A stretch of DNA of 64,000 nt from Phlegmacium glaucopus (Eukaryota; Basidiomycota; Agaricomycetes; Agaricales; Cortinariaceae), in NCBI GenBank assembly GCA_015039465.1, contig MU130695.1, positions 329,276-393,275 of the forward strand, written 5' to 3'. Below, in pieces: positions 58,417-64,000 of the stretch (positions are counted from its first letter, which is position 1; every line of letters starts with the position of its first letter). The translations under genes were made by a program, and so were the position numbers. The notes under the pieces are model-generated. The model worked only from the letters and a program-made list of their open reading frames with translations, made no database searches and was not told the origin of the DNA.

Positions 58417-60893
58417 TCACTCTAATTCTTGACCAGTGAGGAGCCAGTTCTGAATTGTTATCTCCTCCCCCATGATCAATTTGTTCATTTGATCATCAGA
58501 TACTGCATTACTAATATCCGCACTTCTCCCAAAATCAATCAATCTGAAGCTCCAACCGACACCGTGGCCGCCTCGCGCGTACCTGTTGCGGTCTCTTATG
58601 ACTGGGAATTCACTGAGTGGGCCCCGTTGGACGAGAATGTTGCGTTTAGCGATAGAGCCATGGAACCAGCCTGCGTCGTGGAACCGGAAAACAAGAGAAG
58701 CAGCTTCGCTCCTATGGGGAGGGAAAGAAAAAAGGTGATGAGTTGTGTTTTGTTAGTCGTTATGAATGGAGAAAGACCTACTGATCATCTAGAGTAAGCA
58801 AATTGGAGTCTAGCTGGCTACCACAATTCTCGAGTAAAAGTATGGGACTGAGATACCGACGACGCTGTGGTAAACTTGACTGCGAATTCGAATCTGATGC
58901 CGATTCCGATCCCGATTCCTCAGGATCCTTATCCGGGACGTAGTGTCCATAGAACTGAGGTACGAGTGGGCAAACAGGGGTGGGTTCTTTGAGAGGTTTG
59001 ACAAGATTGAACCCACTCCAATGTTCGAAGAAATGACGAGGGAAAGCTTGGTACATCTCAGCCTCTCTACCAAGATGATGGTCGCCTTGGATGGAGATTT
59101 TAGCGGCTACTTTGACTTTGGCGGTTAGGGGATGAATACCCTTCATCGACGTCGCTATATGTTCGCAGTATGGTCCACGTTCTAAACACTGGTATCCGAT
59201 TGTTGAATGAATGACGCGGTAGGGACCTTCGTATTCGAGGACGAGATGGTGGGTGCCGTCTTCAAGGAGGTATTGCGATTCGCCTTTGCCCGAGTTGTCC
59301 AACGCCACCATCAAAGGAGGCTCTCCAACTGTCTTCACAACATAACGACCGACCTTCTCGTCCCACTTTGGATCCCTACGCTCGCCGTTAGGTCCATCTT
59401 GTTCCTCCAGAATACGACGCATGTCTTCTATTACACACTGGTGACAAATCTTGTCCTCCATGATCGTAGACCTAGGTAACTCGAATTCGGCGTTATAGAC
59501 AAAGGAGTGGTTGCCTTCTCCGATATGTTCGCTGGGAGAAAGGTAGAGGTGGGCCTCTCTTGCAGGCGGGATAGGTGGTTGGAACGGAAGGACGACGAAA
59601 ATGAGTGGTTTAACAGGACCAGGTTCATTTGGGGCGCCTGCGCCTGCATATACAATACCAGACGGTAGTTCGTTCCTAGAATGTGGGTCGGCAATGAATG
59701 TATCGTAAACAGCTTTTCTCTTTGCTTCTGCTTCCTCGCGAGCTTCATCATCTTGAGTCCTGCGCGCTCTATGCTTGGTGGAGGTTTTAAGTCTGTATGT
59801 ATGGACGATGTCGGTTTTATCAGACCACTTCTCTTCAGGGGTACCAGGTGCGCGAGTCATTCTGATACGGGCTGCGTGAAGAACGTTCCACGGATCATGG
59901 ACTTTGAGAATTTTGGGAAGATGGGAATGAGGGATGTATGCCTCAAGTTTCGGGTAGCGAGCACCGATCAAGTCCTTGGTGAATGGTTCACTTGGCCATG
60001 GCTTTGGATACGCGAGAGCGTCAAAGGGAGATGCGGGAGGCCACTTCACAGCAAGCGTTAATACAGACGGGGAAGTAAGGGACAGTCGAGGAAACATACT
60101 GGTTGTGGCACTTGCCAGTCCTTCTGCTTTCCTTTCCCCTTTCCTGTAACGCTCTTGTCCTCATCCCTGACCCAACTCTTCAAGCCCACTATAGCATCTC
60201 CATCTTCAATGAGTGAAGAGATATCGTATGGGAGAATCAAGTGAGGATCCGCTTCACGTTCAGCAAATTCAAGGTGACTCTTCGCATAATCTTCACCGTT
60301 CGCCTTCATCCAAGCAGCCAATTTACTTCCAGACGAGTACGTCACTAGGTGCATGAAATTGGGCAAACGTCTGACAGAATAAAAGTCGAAGAGAGTTGCG
60401 CCCCAGATCTGGGAACCGTTGGGAACCATCTTCCCAGGCTGACTGCTTTCTGTAGTGATGTTTTTTCCTTTGGGATCGCGAGGCCAAGAGGAGAAAATGA
60501 TACGCCAACGTGTCGATTTCGCGTTCAATCTGCGTTCACGATCTGCTCGTTTTTCTTCATCGGTGGCATCTTCAGAAACGAGTGGTGGTGATTTGTACCT
60601 CGAGAATTGGAGAATAATCTCTTCGAGAAGTTCCTGTTTGGTCTTTATCGGAAGTTCTTCCATGTCTTCGTCCGAGTCCCCAGTGGCACTGTTCGAAGAT
60701 GGAGCTCCGCTTTTGGCGACAGGTGGCTGCTGTTCCTTTGAATCATGGGGCCCCATCGTTTCGACCACAATCATCATGTCTCCGGAAGCTTGTTCAGGCC
60801 CGGACATGACATCTTCAATAAATAAAAATTCTGTATTAGTTTTCTTTCTGCTCGGAAAACGAAAACAAACTTGCAATCTGGTTTTGTAGACAT
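58417..60893 (-). CDS. Kinase-like protein lacking the catalytic Asp
   Basis: Exons 60812-60100, 60043-58782 and 58711-58417 are phase-consistent. A first mini-exon 60893-60875 joined by a GC-AG intron gives 762 residues; otherwise the start is the ATG at about 60806. The N-terminal half is acidic and disordered, then PWNVLHAARIRMTRAPGT and a kinase-like lobe (LSPSEHIGEGNHSFVYNAEF, VAAKISIQGDHHLGREAEMY). The C-lobe has LSPILLLENCGSQL, a loop FHGSIAKRNILVQ where HRD should be, and DFG (LIDFGRSAD). Ser replaces the catalytic Asp, so it may be a pseudokinase or use an altered mechanism. Similar agaric proteins exist to my knowledge. Confidence 0.78.
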
Positions 60894-61764
60894 GCTTGGA
60901 AAAACGTCTTCTTTTCTTTCTTCGAGAAGCTATACGATATGTTTTCTTTGATGCCAGTGATCAGAGTAAAGGATCAAAGAAAGGATGTCATGTCAACGGT
61001 CGTAAGAGGATTGACGCAGTTCTTATATAAGCCCGCTTGGGGCCATCGGTGGCCCTGGCGCAGACCAAAAACCATTGTTCCAACAAACAAAGAAAGCTGT
61101 TTGAGGTGTTTTTAGGAATTATTACAGCTAGCTTTATAGCTCCCAATTTTCAAACGCAGCACTCCGATACAAACCGTTCGCTTGATGCGAAAAAGCCTTG
61201 TTAAGCCAATGGGAAATGTCACTGAGATCCAAATATATTCGGCACCAGGGTGTGTTTGTCCCACAAGTAAACAAAGGCACTAAGAACTACACTCGAATCA
61301 TACGCAGAGTCGAGGGTGTCAGCCATGTGTCCATGACTGAGCGAAATGCAACATAAATCAGGGGGAAACCTTTTTCCAGATCACGGAAAAACATATATTA
61401 TTACAACAAAATCAAGTAAACGCTTTCGACGACCTCTTAGCTTCTCGTCTCAGGTGTGTGGCGCTCAAGGCGTAGGCGACGGACCTTACCATCTGTTCGC
61501 GCAGTGCTAAAGGCCCTGAGATCATTGATATTGCCATAGAATCTTGTCAATTGCTGGGTGTTGTTTTGGGCGAAATTTTATTTTCTAGAATAATCTAGAC
61601 TGTATAGATACAGCGAAATAAGACTCGCACTGGAGGGTTTGTAGTTCAGTCAGGATCTGAATCGATAGTTGGCAGATAGTGTCTTCACATACTGAGCATT
61701 GGATGAGGAAGTCAGGGATTCGTCGAATGCAAGGCCATAATGGAAGCATCTTCTGACCTCCTTG
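60894..61764. other. Intergenic region
   Basis: No gene recognised. Positions 61297-61370 (CATACGCAGAGTCGAGGGTG to CATGACTGAGCGAAATGC) resemble 63202-63253. Confidence 0.5.
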
Positions 61765-62560
61765 TTACCCGATGGTGTTCACGACGGCGAACAGCATTTG
61801 GCAGGCCGCATCTATTTCCGTTTCGCAGGGCTCGCCCGGAAAGACTTCTTGAAGTACCCGCCTCCACCCTGTGGTCGCAAAAGCCGGGTCGTGCATACGG
61901 CAATACTCCCAATATGCAGGATAAAATCCTCCAGTTGCCCAGTCTATGGATCCCCGTAATGCTAGATCCTTCAACTATGATAGTCTTGGGAAGTAGATCA
62001 CCATGCGTGAATTGAATGGCAGCATTTCGTGGGATCCGAGAGAGGGACTTTGTGTACTCTTCCGTGCAAAATAACATCAACGACTGGCGGTAATGATCGA
62101 GAAACTCTCCAACGCTAGAGAATGCGTATTTCGGGGTCACATATGGTGGAAAAAACTTATTGCGATAAGGCCTCCCGGAAACAGACCCTAGCATTTTCGA
62201 TGACTTGACAGAGCGTAGCTGAGCCAAGATGGACTTCAGCTGGGAGGCAATGTGACTGAGTTGCTCCACAGCCAATGTATCTGTTACTTTGTCCAACGAG
62301 ACGCCGGGCCGGGCATCTTCTACAAATATACCAGGCACCAATGGAAGAGCATGATCTGAAAGGAGGATGATGGATGATCCGTGGGACGGGTAACGAAGTG
62401 TTGCGACGAGCGAAACCCGTACATTTAAATCCTCTTCCGAAAAAATACGCCTCTATACTTGATGACGATTTGGGGGGGCGGTTTGAACGACGGTACTACT
62501 GCAGAACCGTGCTTTATAGACGATACTTGCAGGTGGCAACATTGGTAAGTCTTCATATGA
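61765..62560 (-). pseudogene. Aminoglycoside-phosphotransferase-like pseudogene
   Basis: In three frames the minus strand reads STVVQTAPP; then SEEDLNVRVSLVATLRYPSH, DHALPLVPGIFVED and IQFTHGDLLPKTIIVEG; then IDWATGGFYPAYWEYCRMH and EIDAACQMLFAVV. These are the lobes of the fungal APH-like kinase family, which phosphorylates small molecules of unknown identity here. The family loop is HGDLLPKN; this copy has Thr for the Asn. Frame changes occur at a C7 run (about 62466-62472), a T6 run (about 62440-62445) and an extra base just before the IDW motif (about 61955). Sequencing errors at homopolymers are an alternative for two of them. Confidence 0.7.
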
Positions 62561-64000
62561 TTTCGGGAGCCAGGGGTCTTTATCCATGTGACCTATCAGG
62601 GAAGGACTGTGAGTTATCAGGCAGGACGAACGCAGGACATTTCAAGCTCAGAATTTAGGGAACAGAAAGGTATTGCCGCAAGTTTTGTTGCATGCTCTTG
62701 GGTCTCAGAAATCGTTCAAGGGGAAAAAAATACCTAAATCCTGCAAATGGAAGCAAAAGTTTCATCTTATGCCTCTTTGTATGTCATATTATTTTTGGCT
62801 GAAGATCCGTCAACTAGCAAACTATTATGAGCAACGGATTTGCAAGGAGTAAGTCACAAAAATTACAGGGTAGAGGCTGGCATCTACACATGTCAGTCGG
62901 ACGAAAAGGGGAAGGGTGGGCACACAGCCTCGACGATACCATAGGAAATATATAGGCAGACCTCTTGGTTGTCGAAGCATGGAGAAGAAAAAAATATCTT
63001 CACCCGCCCTAGAGAAAAAGCTATACACAGCCCTCAACATACAGAGAGATCAAATGGATGAATTGGAGTGGTAAAAAGATGGCAGGGGATGACCATGCTG
63101 CGTTCTGTCGTCCATAGCGAAGTAAACGTTGGTTATTATGCAGACTTGAGTTTGAGAAGATTTGGAGTCAACGTTCCAACGTACCACTGTGGAATCTCAG
63201 CTCATACGTAGAGTCGAGAGTCATGACTGAGCGAAATACGAGGCAACCTTTTGACCAGAACCGTTGCCTGAACCGGACCGATAGTTCGGTTCAGGGTTCG
63301 CCAAAAATGGCAGAGAACCGGACTGAACCGGACTTCGGCAACACTACACATCCACGGCACCACCGGTCCCGTAACCACTTGCGTCCTTCCGCTGGATCCA
63401 TTTGAGAATACTCAATGAATTAACTGATGTGCAAGAGAGGCATGTTTTGTTCATAGAGCCTTTGAACAAAATCTGCGAGTGCCCAGTGTCCAGCAGCCAT
63501 CCATGGGGAAACCTGTCATAAATAAACGACATTAGTGATATCGATTACCTAACCCGGCCCATCATTCTGATTTTGCACACCAGAAGTCACTGACTAATAA
63601 TTTGTTATCTAACCTTTCCAGAAGACAGGGTTGCTGCTGCCAGGTCACAGTTTACTTCATTCCACAGATTACAATTACAAGCGGGGATATCCAGGAGTAT
63701 GCCATTATTCCTTTCTGAGCTCTTCCCCACTGCCCACAAGATATATATTTTTTCTATTTTTGGTTCTTTGCATAGAGGGATATGAGGATTTAAGAGTATA
63801 CAGTAGAGCATTGGTTTATTTCCCTGTTATAGTGGCAAATTAGCACTACTCATCAAATTAGAATTGAAACCATACACAAGAGATTATTCAATGCAGTCTG
63901 TACAGCCTCCTCAATCAGTAATCCATGATTAAGATCATCAACATTCAAAACGCCTTTGAAAGGTTTTGGGAATGTATGTTTGACCTGACTCATTACATGA
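62561..64000. other. Non-coding end of the window
   Basis: No gene recognised. It holds the hAT end at 63255-63350 and short frames without domains (for example 63605-63811 minus). Confidence 0.45.
63255..63350. repeat. Solo hAT end or mini-element
   Basis: GAACCGG/CCGGTTC-type repeats end in GGACTTCGGCAACACTA, resembling the right end of the 7802-13446 hAT (GAACTTTGGCATCACTA). There is no clear partner end. It directly follows one copy of the repeat shared with 61297. Confidence 0.6.

Overview
This window looks like nuclear DNA of a mushroom-forming basidiomycete (Agaricomycetes). The genes have many very short introns of about 45-75 nt. There is a Plavaka-type transposase paired with a DUF6532-like gene, F-box and kinase-like genes of the sort expanded in agarics, and a dense mixture of fungal transposon families. 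One run of Ns (28581-29066) marks a scaffold gap. The species cannot be named from the sequence. No rRNA, tRNA or CRISPR was recognised.

Layout. (1) 1-14 kb: a partial unknown gene, an 8-exon kinase-like gene, then a 10-exon gene (5809-13754) split by a complete hAT transposon (7802-13446, 8-bp target duplication GTCATCTA). Every splice junction of the split gene keeps frame once the insertion is set aside. A TPR gene relic and one copy of a dispersed repeat follow. (2) 15.3-22.8 kb: a Plavaka (CACTA-like) element with a four-exon transposase and a divergent DUF6532-like partner gene. (3) 23.6-33.4 kb: a LINE with ORF1 (CCHC knuckles) and ORF2 (endonuclease, reverse transcriptase, RNase H). 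ORF2 is cut by two solo LTRs and one hAT-like element, each with clean target-site duplications. (4) 33.4-50.8 kb: a transposon graveyard built on a Helitron helicase relic. The helicase is split first by a 5'-truncated LINE (itself carrying a 542-bp foldback element and other insertions) and then by a 6.8-kb DIRS-like tyrosine-recombinase retroelement, which in turn carries a solo LTR and a hAT MITE. (5) 50.8-64 kb: host-like genes, namely an F-box gene, a two-exon leucine-rich gene, an F-box/beta-propeller-like gene, a kinase-like gene lacking the catalytic Asp, and an aminoglycoside-phosphotransferase-like pseudogene with homopolymer frameshifts.

Most unusual is the DIRS-like unit at 43686-50458. 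It is bounded by about 190-200 bp inverted repeats that start CACT(A/G), with the trinucleotide CTC on both sides. It is either a DIRS element whose inverted terminal repeats resemble CACTA ends, or a retroelement nested inside a CACTA-type MITE. Many breaks in older copies are Arg or Gln codons turned into TGA, TGC or TAA, which fits C-to-T decay at methylated cytosines. The hAT and Plavaka elements have open genes and look young.
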